Assembly: GCF_023101665.1 (NCBI RefSeq)
Contig: NZ_CP082163.1
Location: 62,001-126,000 of the forward strand
DNA from: Bradyrhizobium sp. 195
Lineage (GTDB): Bacteria; Pseudomonadota; Alphaproteobacteria; Rhizobiales; Xanthobacteraceae
DNA: 64,000 nt
Reading direction: 5' to 3'
Shown: one piece after another, positions 54,238 to 63,553 of the stretch
Layout of the letters: the number at the start of each line of letters is the position of its first letter
Position numbering within the stretch: the stretch's first letter is position 1
Translations under genes and position numbers: made by a program
Notes under the pieces: generated by a model
What the model was told of the DNA's origin: nothing
The model's input: the letters and a program-made list of their open reading frames with translations, nothing else
Database searches by the model: none

Positions 54238-55302
54238 TCAGCGTTCGCCTTTACCATTGCGGTTGGTAAAGCGGGCGTTGCCGAGGCCGGTGCCGATCGT
54301 CAGCACGCCCCAACGCCTCACGTCCTGCATGAATGGGACCTCAGAAAGCCCCTGCACGACGCCATCGTTGTGCATGATGACGACCGTGTCGTTTTCGCCG
54401 ATCTGCGGGATTGCTTCAAGGAGACTGACTGGCAAATTGAACCTGCTGCTCTCCCAGTTTCCCGGCAAGTTCTGCGCGCCCTTCTTGATCGAGCCGTCGC
54501 TCTCGATGACGCCTGGGCACGCGATGCCGATGAACGGCGCGAGCTTGAAACCCTCGTCTTCCGCCTTCGCGATCAGTTCTTTGAGCATCTTGATAAGGCG
54601 TTTCACGGCGTTCTCACGGGACGGCTCGTCGTCGGCATGACGCCATAGTTCGAACTTCCACACGCATGCCTTGGAGAGGTCCGGCGCCTTCTTACGTCGT
54701 GTTTCCACGACGCCGCAGCGGATGTTCGTGCCTCCGATGTCAACGGCAAGGATGGAATCGTGAGCTTCGAAGATCCAGGAAGGAGCGAGATATAGTGCGC
54801 CGATAAGACCCGCGTCATCCGGGTGAGAATGGATCGGGAGCATCTCGAGCTTGAAGTTGTCGGCCTTGAGGAGGATTTCGGCGCGTGCGATGGCGAGTTC
54901 GCCAAGCCGGCTGTCCCGAAAGCCGCCACCCACCACGATGCGCTCGGTTTTCTCCCAAGCCCTCGTATTGAGGAAGCGGCGCGTTACGTGGGCGAGCTCC
55001 TGTGCGAAGTCCTCGACGGCGCTGTGGACGACAACTGAAGCTTCAGGGTCGTCGCCGCCGAGGGCAGCGTCGAGCTCCTTCTTGCTGACGTCTTCAGAAA
55101 GCTCCTTTCCGAATGGGTCTTCGCCGGATTTGCGCAGCGGCTTTCGCCACTTTTCGAGAGTTTCCCGGAAGGCGCCCTTGCTGGCGCGGTCCCCGATGAA
55201 TTCTTCCTCATCTTTAAGTTCGAGGTTGAAGCTGTCGATCTCAACCCACGGGAGGCGAGAGGCGCCGTGAGCAGCGATGCCAGTGTTCGTTTCGTCCGCC
55301 AT
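54238..55302 (-). CDS. ROK-family sugar kinase-like protein
   Basis: 354 residues from ATG 55302. The ATP-binding phosphate motif of the sugar-kinase fold is ILAVDIGGTNIRCGVVE, at about residues 188-204. Later segments are FIGIACPGVIESDGSI and GVLTIGTGLGNARFTNR. Members usually have this motif near the N-terminus, so the 185-residue front part (charged, helical, with VVGGGFRDSRLGELAIARA) is an unusual addition. The possible role is phosphorylation of glucose or a related sugar. The conserved zinc-binding cysteine cluster of many ROK proteins is not seen. Confidence 0.75.
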   Translation of the reverse strand: MADETNTGIAAHGASRLPWVEIDSFNLELKDEEEFIGDRASKGAFRETLEKWRKPLRKSGEDPFGKELSEDVSKKELDAALGGDDPEASVVVHSAVEDFAQELAHVTRRFLNTRAWEKTERIVVGGGFRDSRLGELAIARAEILLKADNFKLEMLPIHSHPDDAGLIGALYLAPSWIFEAHDSILAVDIGGTNIRCGVVETRRKKAPDLSKACVWKFELWRHADDEPSRENAVKRLIKMLKELIAKAEDEGFKLAPFIGIACPGVIESDGSIKKGAQNLPGNWESSRFNLPVSLLEAIPQIGENDTVVIMHNDGVVQGLSEVPFMQDVRRWGVLTIGTGLGNARFTNRNGKGER

Positions 55303-55459
55303 CCTGAGCCTTACAAGCCGCGAGCAACTAGGCGGCTTAAACCAACACGCGCCACTGGCCACGGTTCCTCCCCCATCGCCGGTTGCAAGGCACGGAATCC
55401 CGATCGGGCAGCGGCTCGAATTACTCGCGGTCACGTCATGCCAATCTCGTAGATCAACT

Positions 55460-55990
55460 TCAGTGGCTTCGCGGAATCGGGGCTTCGTTAGCTCTTTGTT
55501 TGCGCACTGAGCGCGTCTTGCGCCGTACGTACCAGGCCACCACCGAGATAGCGAGCCACGCAAATGATGCGCCCAGGAAGGCCGCCGCGATGCCGGTGTC
55601 CGCCGTCAAAGAAAATGCGACCGCAAAGGCCAGCATGCCCAGCGCGCCGAGCGCGGCGCCAGCGGCGTCGACGGCGGCCGTCATCTGCCCGCGGCGCTCG
55701 CCAGCGAGACCCGCTTCGCCCTTGCGGCGGACTTCATGCTTCTCGATGAGCGTTGCGCTTGCGCAGAATATGGCTGGAAGGGCGAGAAAGACGCCACCGA
55801 CGACAGCTCCATAGCGGCTGCTGACGAGTCCGGTGAAAACGGTCGCGGCGCCGCCGAGCGCGAAGCTGATGAGGTATTCGTACCAACGGCCTTCCTTGAG
55901 AGATGACGGTGAAAAGCGGATTGGGGCATGTCGGATCGCGCGCGCCTGGTGGAACTCTTCTAGGAGCTGAACACATGGCAGCTGGGACAA
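55460..55990 (-). CDS. DUF3147-like membrane protein, 5' end uncertain
   Basis: The body has four spans: YLISFALGGAATVFTGLVSS, YGAVVGGVFLALPAIFCASA, AGAALGALGMLAFAVAFSLT and FLGASFAWLAISVVAWYVRR. The loop KHEVRRKGEAGLAGERR is typical of DUF3147 relatives. No ATG lies at the expected start near RFSPSSLKEGRWYEYL, and the residues before it belong to a junction with the hydrolase remnant on the other strand, so the N-terminus may be lost or altered. Confidence 0.65.
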   Translation of the reverse strand: MSQLPCVQLLEEFHQARAIRHAPIRFSPSSLKEGRWYEYLISFALGGAATVFTGLVSSRYGAVVGGVFLALPAIFCASATLIEKHEVRRKGEAGLAGERRGQMTAAVDAAGAALGALGMLAFAVAFSLTADTGIAAAFLGASFAWLAISVVAWYVRRKTRSVRKQRANEAPIPRSH

Positions 55991-56670
55991 TGTGCTGCCG
56001 CTCCTGCGTAGCGGGACGACGGTGCTGCGCTACGACACGCGCGGCGCGGGCCAGTCGACCAAGCGCGCGGCACCGGCGACATGGCGACCACGGTCGCCGA
56101 TATCGATGCGTTGCTCCAGGCCACGGCGCGCAATGGCCGTGTCGTCGTAGCCGGCGGCGCCGTCGGCGGCGCGATCGCACTCACCTTCGCCGCCAGGCGC
56201 CCCGAGCGTGTCCGAGGCGTCGTCGGCTTCGGCCCGGCGATCGGGATCGCTGCGGAGCGGCGCCCGGCGATCCTCGCCCATGCCGACTCTGTCGAGGCGC
56301 AGGGCATTCCCCGCCATCGCCGAAGCCGAGCTGGCGCGAGCCTATCAGAAACGAATTGCGTACCGACGCGAAGGCCTTTGCGACCTATCGCGCGCGTTGG
56401 CTCGCCAACGACCCCGGCAGCTATGCCGCGATGTACCGCATGCTCGCCGGGCTGGAGATGACGGCCGACCTCGCCGCCATACGCTGCCCCGCGCTGATCC
56501 ATGCCGGCACCAAGGACCCGCTGCGGCCGCCCGCTATGCTGGAGCCGGTCGCGAAGCTGATCGCGCATGCGCGCTTCGAGCCGGTCGAGACCGGGCATTA
56601 CGCCGCCTGGCAGACTCCGCCCCTGGTGGCGGCGAGCCTGAACGGTTTTCTCCCGGACGCTGCCGCCTGA
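55984..56670 (+). pseudogene. Alpha/beta hydrolase, decayed and 5'-truncated
   Basis: Pieces in different frames: NVLPLLRSGTTVLRYDTRGA, GDMATTVADIDALLQATARN and GRVVVAGGAVGGAIALTFAA, AIAEAELARAY, then NELRTDAKAFATYRARW and LIHAGTKDPLRPPAMLEPVA, VETGHYAAWQTPP. The order matches an alpha/beta hydrolase of the enol-lactonase type with nucleophile elbow region GGAVGG (the usual serine is V) and the final H-Y. Frame changes lie near 56075, 56300 and 56345. Non-functional. Confidence 0.7.
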
Positions 56671-56699
56671 CCTTCGATCTTCCTCTCGACAGCGAGAAC

Positions 56700-57185
56700 A
56701 TGATGAAACTGCACTGGTCTCCCCGCTCTCCCTTCGTCCGCAAGGTCATGATCGCGGCCCATGAACTCGGCCTCGCCGAACGGTTCAGCACAGTGCGCAC
56801 GGTGGTCCACCCGGAAGTGCCGCATGAAGGGCTGATGGCGGACAACCCGCTGAGCAAGTTGCCGACGCTGGTTCTCGACGATGGTAGCGCGCTCTTCGAT
56901 TCGCGGGTGATCTGCGAATATTTCGACGGGCTGGCAGGCGGCGCCCGGCTGTTTCCCGCCGCGGGATCGGAGCGCCTCGCGGCCCTGCGCGACCAGGCGA
57001 TGGGCGATGGGCTGATGGATATCGCCTTGCTCTGGCTGATGGAACGCTACGAGCCGGAGGAGCGGCGCTCTCCCAAGTTGATCGCCGCCTTCCAGACCAA
57101 GGTCGCACGCACGCTCGATCGGCTCGACGCCGATATCGGCGCGATCGCCGCGCGCCCCTACGACATCGGGCATCTGACGATCGGG
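56700..57185 (+). pseudogene. Glutathione S-transferase, C-terminally truncated and fused
   Basis: ATG 56700 (or 56703) opens MMKLHWSPRSPFVRKVMIAA, then NPLSKLPTLVLDDGSALFDS and LMERYEPEERRSPKLIAAFQ, a standard GST thioredoxin-like domain and the start of the helical domain. After YDIGHLTIG, about residue 160, the frame runs into metallo-beta-lactamase-fold sequence at about 57185. The last 40 or so residues of the GST are missing. The join is in frame, so a fused polypeptide could be made up to TGA 57330. Confidence 0.7.
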
Positions 57186-57816
57186 CCGGCACGCATGAAC
57201 ATGCTGAACGGGTTGGTGATGTTCTGGCTGGAAGCGGCTGGCGCCGCCCCCGACACGGTGACCCATGTCGTGCACACGCATCTGCACAGCGACCATGTCG
57301 GTTGGAACACCAGCTACGTCGACGGTCGCTGAGTGCCAACCTTCCCCAATGCGCGCTATCTGCTGCCCAAGGCCGACTACGATTTCTTCAATCAGGAGCT
57401 CGCCGAGCGGCCGAGCGCGCTGATCGACAACGCCTTCACCGAATCTGTCGAACCGATCATTGCGGCGGGTCTGGCGGACTTCATCACCGAGGACATGAAA
57501 GAGGTTGCACGTGTGCTCGGGGTCGAGCCGGCACCGGGACACAGCCCGGGCATGCTGACCTATCGCCTTCGTTCCGGCAGGGAGGAGGGACTCTTCACCG
57601 CTGACGTGATGCACAGCCCGCTGCAGATCGTGAAGCCGGATCTCAACACCAGCTATTGCGCGCTGCCGGACGTTGCTCGAGCGACGCGCCGGGAGGTGTT
57701 GAACCGCGCGGCCGATCGCGAAAGCGCTGATCATGCCGATGCATTTCGGCACGCCTCATTGCGGCTATGTCCGCCGCGAGGGCGACGGTTTCCGCTTCGA
57801 GCCGGCAAGCTGGTGA
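57186..57816 (+). pseudogene. Metallo-beta-lactamase-fold hydrolase remnant
   Basis: Starts inside the GST fusion with VTHVVHTHLHSDHVGWNTSY, whose HLHSDH is the zinc motif. The first 80-100 residues of the family are missing. At 57330-57332 TGA replaces the tryptophan of DGRWVPTFPNARYLLPKADY. Further on PAPGHSPGMLTYRLRSG is intact, and the ending ALIMPMHFGTPHCGYVRREG appears only after a frame change near 57718, to TGA 57814-57816. At least three lesions. Such enzymes cleave lactones or esters. Confidence 0.7.
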
Positions 57817-57836
57817 AGGCTTAAGGAGACAGGACA

Positions 57837-58481
57837 ATGAGTGGAAAAGTCATCATCACCTGCGCGGTGACGGGATCGTCCCTGTCGCCCTCCATGTCCA
57901 AGGCCCTGCCGCTGACGCCGGAACAGATCTTACAGCAATCGCTCGACGCGGTGTCTGCCGGTGCCTCGATTCAGCCCGCGCAGCTACGAGATCGTGACCA
58001 AAACAGCTTCGCCACCATCGCCCGGATGATGGACTCCCTGACCGAACACGACATCGCCATGGAGTTCGAGTGCTACGATGTTGGGCATCTCTATGTGCTC
58101 GAGCACCATCTCAGCAAGCGCACGGTCAAGAAGCCGGTCATCCTGCAATTCCTGACCGGTACTCTCGGGGGCATCTCCTCCGAGATTGACCATCTTTTGC
58201 ATCTTAAGCGCACATCCGAGCGCATCTTCGGCAAGGACCTCGTGCTTTTCACCCACGGCACCGGCACCGGCAACATCAAGGCAGCTGCCTTCGGAGCGAT
58301 GATGGGCACGCATCTGCGCGTCGGGCAGGAGGATAATCTGTTCGAGCGGCCGGGGGTTCCCTTCGCCTCCAATGCCGCGCAGGTCGAGAAGATCGTGCGG
58401 GTGCTGCGCGAATTCGACCTGGAGCCCGCCACGCCCGAAGAGGCGCGCGCGATCCTCGGCCTGCCGGCACAGGCGCGCTGA
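57837..58481 (+). pseudogene. BKACE (beta-keto acid cleavage) enzyme with internal deletion
   Basis: 214 residues where about 300 are usual. The start KVIITCAVTGSSLSPSMSKA and the second half ([20 protein letters not shown], then [14 protein letters not shown] and [20 protein letters not shown]) are normal. Between DAVSAGAS and DRDQNSFATIARMMD about 85-90 residues are gone, including the HLHARDP zinc site. The deletion is in frame, so a protein may be made, but it cannot be catalytic. Confidence 0.7.
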
Positions 58482-58519
58482 ACCGCTTCACCGTCAACCA
58501 GACCACGAAGGATTCTGCC

Positions 58520-58665
58520 ATGGCCGCGCCCCGGCCGAGTTACAGGGAGACGCCGAGCCGCTCGGCTCGCGTCCTGCCGGAGGGAGCCTGCAACCCGCAT
58601 TGTCATATCTTCGGCCCGCGGCCGTCTACTTCTATGCCGGCAAGCCAGAGGACCACCCGCCGATG
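58520..58665 (+). pseudogene. N-terminal fragment of an amidohydrolase-like lactonase
   Basis: ATG 58520 follows the BKACE gene by 38 bases and reads [20 protein letters not shown], the typical start of metal-dependent lactonases of the pyrone-dicarboxylate type (G-CD-HCH-FGP). After about 45 residues it runs into opgH sequence on the opposite strand. Only the metal-binding start remains. Confidence 0.55.
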
Positions 58666-58666
58666 G

Positions 58667-59470
58667 GAACACCCAGATGGCGAGCACGGGATCCTGGGCC
58701 GGCCAGGTCGGAAACAACGAGAAGCCTTTCGGGAAATACTCCGGACGCACGAAACGGGCTTGCAGCGCGCTCAACAGCCCCAGCAACAAGAAAAGCAACG
58801 ACAAAGGCGCAGTCAGATACGCGCCGATGCCCACCATGAAATGCAGGCGCGACACCCAATGGAGACCTCGGGCTGGCAACACGGCGAGATGCTGAAGATT
58901 GCCCTGACACCAGCGTAGGTCCGCGCGCCGCGAAACCGAGCAGCGAGGACGGCACCTCTTCGTAGCATCCGCCGAGCGTCGGCAGCATGTATGGCCCATC
59001 CGGCCCGCCGCATCAGCGCGGCCTCGACGAAATCGTGGCTGAGGATGTGCCCGCCGAACGGTTTCCGTCCCCGAAGCTGCGGTAGTGCGGCCGCTTCGGC
59101 AAACGCTCCTACCCGTATTGCGTTGTGTCCCCAGTAGTTGCCTTCGGAGCCGTGCCACCAGACGGCGCCGGCCGCGATCAGCGGACCCTATAGGCTGTCC
59201 GCGAATTGCCTGACGCGGCTGAACAGACTTCGCGCGTTGACGATCATGGGAAGCGTCTGGACGAGGCCGCGGTCGGATTCGTGTCCATGACGTGGACCAA
59301 TCGGTTGTCCCCGCTCATGAGACTGTCGGCATCGAGCACGATCATGAAGTCGTACACGCCACCGAACCGCGTGACCCACTCGGAAATGTTGCCGGCTTTG
59401 CGCGCGGTGTTGTCGGCGCGGTCATAGTCGTCGCAAAGCGAGTTCGGGATGGAGCCACTTTGACCCAATC
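58667..59470 (-). pseudogene. Internal fragment of OpgH (glucan glucosyltransferase)
   Basis: Minus-strand pieces read RADNTARKAGNISEWVTRFG, then [20 protein letters not shown], and, in another frame, [60 protein letters not shown]. These are central parts of OpgH/MdoH, the inner-membrane enzyme making osmoregulated periplasmic glucans. Both ends are missing, and frame changes lie near 59300 and 58970. The left end abuts the inverted lactonase fragment. A displaced piece of a chromosomal-type gene. Confidence 0.72.
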
Positions 59471-59844
59471 CGCAGCTGCCCAGTTGGTCTGCCGATCACA
59501 TTCTAGAGCGCGGAGCGTTGGACCGGCTCGCAAAAACACCGTTTGAAGAACCGTTTTAGTTCGGCCCTCTCTCGAACCTGGGACCCGCTGATTAAGAGAC
59601 AGCCATGGGTTGAAAACAATCAATAACTTAGCGGTCGCACCTCTGGGCTTAACCGGCCCCAAAAGGGCATTCGTCGCACGCTTCGTTGCGTTGAGTCCGG
59701 GGACGGTCGTCAGAGACGACGCTTCAGTCCGCTCGAAGCTTATTTCGCCAAAGCGGGTGTTGCGGCAGCCGGCACGGCACACTTGCTCAAGCGAAGCCAG
59801 TAGCACGGCACGATCCCTCACTCCGATCGGCACTGAGCGTCGTC
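59471..59844. other. Intergenic with tRNA-like fragment
   Basis: No supportable gene. Contains the tRNA-Lys-like 3' half at 59571-59602. The rest is unrecognised. Confidence 0.4.
59571..59602 (-). other. tRNA-Lys(CTT)-like 3'-half remnant
   Basis: On the minus strand the 32 bases read as anticodon arm with loop CTCTTAA (anticodon CTT), then AATCAGCGGGTCCCAGG and TTCGAG. This matches the middle of an alphaproteobacterial tRNA. The D-arm, the acceptor stem and the 3' T-stem half are absent. It could be an attachment-site scar left by an integrative element, or chance. Confidence 0.4.
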
Positions 59845-60798
59845 CTAGGACGGCCTCTCCCGGCGTTTCGCCCGAACAGCGTGAAAGCGCGCGTTCGTCT
59901 GCGGCTTGATGAACAGGGCTGCGACGCTCGGATGATGCTCTCGGATTTCACGTTCGAGGGAGATCACGCATTGCTCGATGTCGTCGGCGCGCTTTTCGTC
60001 AGCGAACTCGACGCTGAGGGCGGCAACAACCTTGTCCGGGGATAGTTGCACCGTCAGGAGGCCGTTGGCCTGGAGCACACCGGGCGAACGCCGGGCGATT
60101 TCGAGGATCGATCGCGCAAGCTCCGGGTGAGCCGGCTCGCCGATCAGCAGACTCTTGCTTTCGCGGGCGAGCCCGACGGACGTGATGCCGAGGAGAATCC
60201 CGATCAGGATCGAGCCCACACCATCCCACACCGGCTGCGCCAGCCATACCGCCGCTGCCGTGGCTGCGGCCGCGATGACGATGCCAACCAGCGCCGCGCT
60301 ATCCTCGAGCAGCACCATGAATGCGGGCGGGTCCTTGCTGCGGACAAAGGCCTGATAGTAACCGAACCGGACAGCATCCGAGCGGAAGCGACGCAAGGCA
60401 ACCAGCCACGAGGCGCCTTCGAATAGGAACGACAGCCCGAGCACGACGAAGCTGACGATTGGGTCCTCCATCGGCTCGGGCATGGCAACATGCAGAATGC
60501 CCTGATAGAGCGAGACGCCGGAACCGAGTGCGAAGATCAGCAGCGCGACGATGAAGCTCCAGAAATACAGTTCGCGACCATAGCCGAGCGGATGGGACTC
60601 GTCCGCCGGGCGGCTGGCGCGACGGTAGCCGTAGAGCAGCAGCACTTCGTTGGAGGTGTCGACGACCGAGTGCACGGCCTCGCTCGTCATCGCAGAACTT
60701 CCCGTCCAGATGGCGGCGCCAATCTTCGTCACCGCGACGAGGACGTTGCCCGCGAGCGCGGCATAGACGGCAGTCTTCGACGACGATGCAGCGGCCAT
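59845..60798 (-). CDS. Cation diffusion facilitator (CDF) transporter
   Basis: 317 residues from ATG 60798. Spans include KTAVYAALAGNVLVAVTKIG and FWSFIVALLIFALGSGVSLY. The CDF signature region is SSAMTSEAVHSVVDTSNEVL with HSVVD, then SHPLGYGRELYF. In transmembrane segment 5 VLLEDSAALVGIVIAAAAT supplies the D. Here the first acidic position is E/H-type in place of the D-x-x-x-D of zinc transporters, so the metal is uncertain. A C-terminal cytoplasmic domain is present. Exports divalent metal from the cytoplasm. Confidence 0.85.
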   Translation of the reverse strand: MAAASSSKTAVYAALAGNVLVAVTKIGAAIWTGSSAMTSEAVHSVVDTSNEVLLLYGYRRASRPADESHPLGYGRELYFWSFIVALLIFALGSGVSLYQGILHVAMPEPMEDPIVSFVVLGLSFLFEGASWLVALRRFRSDAVRFGYYQAFVRSKDPPAFMVLLEDSAALVGIVIAAAATAAAVWLAQPVWDGVGSILIGILLGITSVGLARESKSLLIGEPAHPELARSILEIARRSPGVLQANGLLTVQLSPDKVVAALSVEFADEKRADDIEQCVISLEREIREHHPSVAALFIKPQTNARFHAVRAKRRERPS

Positions 60799-60931
60799 GT
60801 TCACCAAGGCCAGTCTCCTCCGCAACCAGCGGGCTCGCAGCCCGCTGCGCACAGAAGGTCAGCTACCGTTTGCACGGCGGGAGGAACCATGGCTAGCAGC
60901 GGCGTGCCGCGCGAGTTGCTGCACTGCCACT

Positions 60932-61714
60932 TTACGTTTTTGCCGTGCCAGGCTCGGCCATCTTGCGGTGCTGCTTGGCCACCATCTCGTTCGGCGTGAT
61001 GTTGGCGACCGTCGTCTGAATCTTGTTCTTCAGTCCGGTGACGATGTCGGCCTCTCCACGTAGCATTGCATGGAAGCCGGCCTTGGCGACCTCGTACGCA
61101 CCATGCTTCGGCTCGGTGCCGACCTTTGTGTCCATCATCTCGGCGCGGCGAAAGAATTTGGTGTCGGTGGCGCCAGGCATCAGGCAGGTCACCGTGACGC
61201 CGCTGTCGCGCAGCTCCTCGCGCAGCGCGAAGGAGAATGAATCCAGGAAAGCCTTGGAGGCGTTGTACACGGCCTGAAAGCTGCCGGGCGTGAAGCCGGC
61301 GATCGAGCCCGTGATCAGGATGCGCCTGGATTTGTGCCGCAGCATCTCGTTGCCGATGCGATGGATCAGGTAGAGCGTGCCAGTGATATTGGTATCGACG
61401 ACGTGCCTGATCCGGCCAAAGTCCTGATCGAGAAACGCCTTGCCGAGGCCGACGCCGGCGTTGGCGAGCAACGCATCGATCGGACGGTCCTCGACCGCAG
61501 CGCAGAGCTTGTCCACGCCCTCGGTCGTGGCGAGATCGGTCTCGACCGGCTCCACGCTGCCGCCGAGCCTGCGGAGATCGACGGCTACCCTCTCGATCGC
61601 AGGCTCATCCGCGGCGATGACAAGATTTAAACCGACTTGCGCACAGCACCTGGCGAGTTCCAGGCCGATGCCCGTGGAGGCACCGGTGACGACGGCGAGT
61701 TGATTGGCGGGCAT
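60932..61714 (-). CDS. Short-chain dehydrogenase/reductase
   Basis: 260 residues. A classical SDR: VVTGASTGIGLELARCC cofactor motif, NAGVG, the catalytic serine in ILITGSIAGF, then YNASKAF with the Y-x-x-x-K pair. The extension to the C-terminus (ITPNEMVAKQHRKMAEP) is seen in a subgroup of rhizobial SDRs. Substrate unknown. It lies 134 bases upstream of the CDF transporter gene in the same direction and could share a transcript. Confidence 0.9.
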   Translation of the reverse strand: MPANQLAVVTGASTGIGLELARCCAQVGLNLVIAADEPAIERVAVDLRRLGGSVEPVETDLATTEGVDKLCAAVEDRPIDALLANAGVGLGKAFLDQDFGRIRHVVDTNITGTLYLIHRIGNEMLRHKSRRILITGSIAGFTPGSFQAVYNASKAFLDSFSFALREELRDSGVTVTCLMPGATDTKFFRRAEMMDTKVGTEPKHGAYEVAKAGFHAMLRGEADIVTGLKNKIQTTVANITPNEMVAKQHRKMAEPGTAKT

Positions 61715-61879
61715 AAGGCGTATCCTTGCGGATTAGGATGATGACGCCAATCGCCCGACCGGCCAGCCGTTCCTATTTCCGCATCAGGGCCCGGGCAGTT
61801 CGAAGAATTTGCGCGTCGTGTAGCAACCGTCGTTCCTTCCTGGACTTGGATGCCACGTAGTTGAGCCCGGAGGACGGAG

Positions 61880-62685
61880 ATGAAGGCGGCGCTGGTTTGG
61901 CATGGCAAGGAGGACATCCGGTGCGACACCGTCACTGATCCCGAGATCCAGGACCCGCGCGATGACATCATCAAGGTCTCGAGCTGCGCCATCTGCGGAT
62001 CCGACCTGCCCCTCTTCCACAACTTCGTACTTGGCATGCTCCCCGGTGATATCGTGGGGCACGAGACCATGGGCGAAGTGGTCGAGGTCGGCTCCGGGGT
62101 CGATGGCAAGCTGACGAAAGGCGACCGCATCGTCGCTCCGTTCACCATCATTTGCGGCGAATGTGACCAGTGCAAGCGCGGGAATTTCTCGGTTTGCGAG
62201 ACGACCAACCGCAAGCGGCATCTCGGCGACAAGGTGTTCGGGCATACGAAGGCGGGCCTATTCGGCTACACGCACCTCACCGGCGGTTATCCGGGCGGCC
62301 AAGCCGAGTATCTGCGCGTGCCCTATGCCGATGCCACGCACATCAAGGTTCCCGTCGGCATTCCCGACGAGCAGCTGTTGTTTCTCAGCGACATCTTCCC
62401 GACCGGCTGGCAAGCCGCCGTCCAATGCGACATCGAGCCGACCGACACCGTCGCGATCTGGGGCTGCGGTCCGGTCGGGCAGATGGCGATCCGCAGCGCC
62501 ATCCTGCTCGGCGCCAATCAGGTGATCGCGATCGACTGCCTGCCTGAACGGCTCAGCATGGCGGAGGCCGGGGGCGCCACCACGATCAATTTCGAGACCG
62601 AGAGCGTGGTCGGACGCTGAACGAGCTTACCGACAGCAAAGGGCCGGAGAAATGCATCGATTGCGTCGGCATGGAACGACGCGGT
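61880..62685 (+). pseudogene. Zinc-dependent alcohol dehydrogenase, frameshifted and truncated
   Basis: ATG 61880 opens MKAALVWHGKEDIRCDTVTD. The zinc sites CAICGSDLPLFH and GHETMGEV, the structural C-x-x-C-x-x-C cluster (CGECDQCKRGNFSVC) and the cofactor site WGCGPVGQMAI are intact. At about 62615 one base is missing or extra: the first frame ends VVGR at 62620, and the normal continuation LNELTDSKGPEKCIDCVGME follows in the next frame until about 62680, where it runs into the end of the opposite-strand YtkA-like gene. The last 110 or so residues are absent. Resembles glutathione-independent formaldehyde dehydrogenase-type enzymes. Confidence 0.8.
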
Positions 62686-63094
62686 TCATTTCTGCGCCGT
62701 GACGACGAGTTTGCTTTCGACGGTACCCGTCTCGCCCTGCACCTTGGCGCCTAGCGAAAGTTGCCAGCGGCCAGCCATGCTGACAGTGGCCTTAAACCGG
62801 TACGTGCCGGGCTCCTTCCCGGGCATGGGCGTCACCTTGGTGACCATCTCCTGCATGCCGTCCGGTGCCCATGTCGAGCCTGGAGGCGAAGATGACAGCG
62901 TCCGGTACCGGCTTGCCGGTCTTCGTGTTCAACAGCCGAACTGAAATGACCTTGTCGGCGCCGGCCTGGACGGTCGGCTCCACGAGCTGGAATTCGCAGT
63001 CTTTGATGTCGGCAAAGGCGGGCTTCGGCGCCCCCATGATCGAAAGGCCGATCAGCGCGGCAGCGAACGCGTGCGCAGCAGTGGTAGTCTTCAT
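62686..63094 (-). pseudogene. FixH/YtkA-like periplasmic protein with one-base insertion
   Basis: ATG 63094 opens a signal peptide (MKTTTAAHAFAAALIGLSIM, then APKPAFADI), followed by DCEFQLVEPTVQAGADKVIS and SVRLLNTKTGKPVPDAVIF. The frame changes at about 62873-62880, where ATGGGCACC has one G too many. APDGMQEMVTKVTPMPGKEP, then YRFKATVSMAGRWQLSL and VESKLVVTAQK, continue in the other frame to TGA at 62686. The immunoglobulin-like fold is that of YtkA/FixH proteins, here next to copper-type genes. Sequencing error possible. Confidence 0.72.
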
Positions 63095-63195
63095 GATGCT
63101 GTCCTCGAAACGTCTGATGTACCGCCGAAGCGGCATGCGGCGACGCAATCCAGCCTTCACGGCCGTGCGTCGACGTTCCGGCGCAGCGGCGCCGG

Positions 63196-63553
63196 TCAGA
63201 CGTTCGATCGAGGGGGCTGATCCGGAGGGGGACGGGTTAGGCCGTCGGCGATCACGTCATCAAGCGGCTGCAGCAGTTCACGCGCAGGCTGTCCGATTCT
63301 CACTGTCGCCGCCGAAGGTCCAGTCTGGAGTAACCTTCAACATGCAGATCGCGACGAGAGGACAGTCCTGGCATTGCTTGTTGTTCTGCTTGTCGGGGCA
63401 GCACGCCATGTCATCCGGCATGTCCTGCGCGTCTGCCATCTGCATCGCGCCCATCGAATGTCCCGCCGCCGCCAGCGTCACCAGCGGTGCGACCGTCAGC
63501 CCCGTAGTCACAAGTACCGCGACCAGAAACCTGAGGAGGCGGCGAGCATTCAT
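63196..63553 (-). pseudogene. Exported cysteine-rich protein, frameshifted near its end
   Basis: The start MNARRLLRFLVAVLVTTGLT is a signal peptide. The mature part is methionine- and cysteine-rich (HSMGAMQMADAQDMPDDM, then ACCPDKQNNKQCQDCPLVAI), suited to soft-metal binding. After MLKVTPDWTF the annotated frame ends at 63278, but the family ending (RIGQPARELLQPLDDVIADG, then LTRPPPDQPPRS) follows in the next frame to TGA 63196. One extra base near 63335 explains it. Likely a copper-handling accessory protein. The metal is inferred from composition and neighbours. Confidence 0.6.

Noticed and set aside
55340..55348. AACCAACAC half of the parS-like palindrome near the ROK gene start
   Set aside because: The other arm does not match (AGCCGCC type), so it is probably chance.
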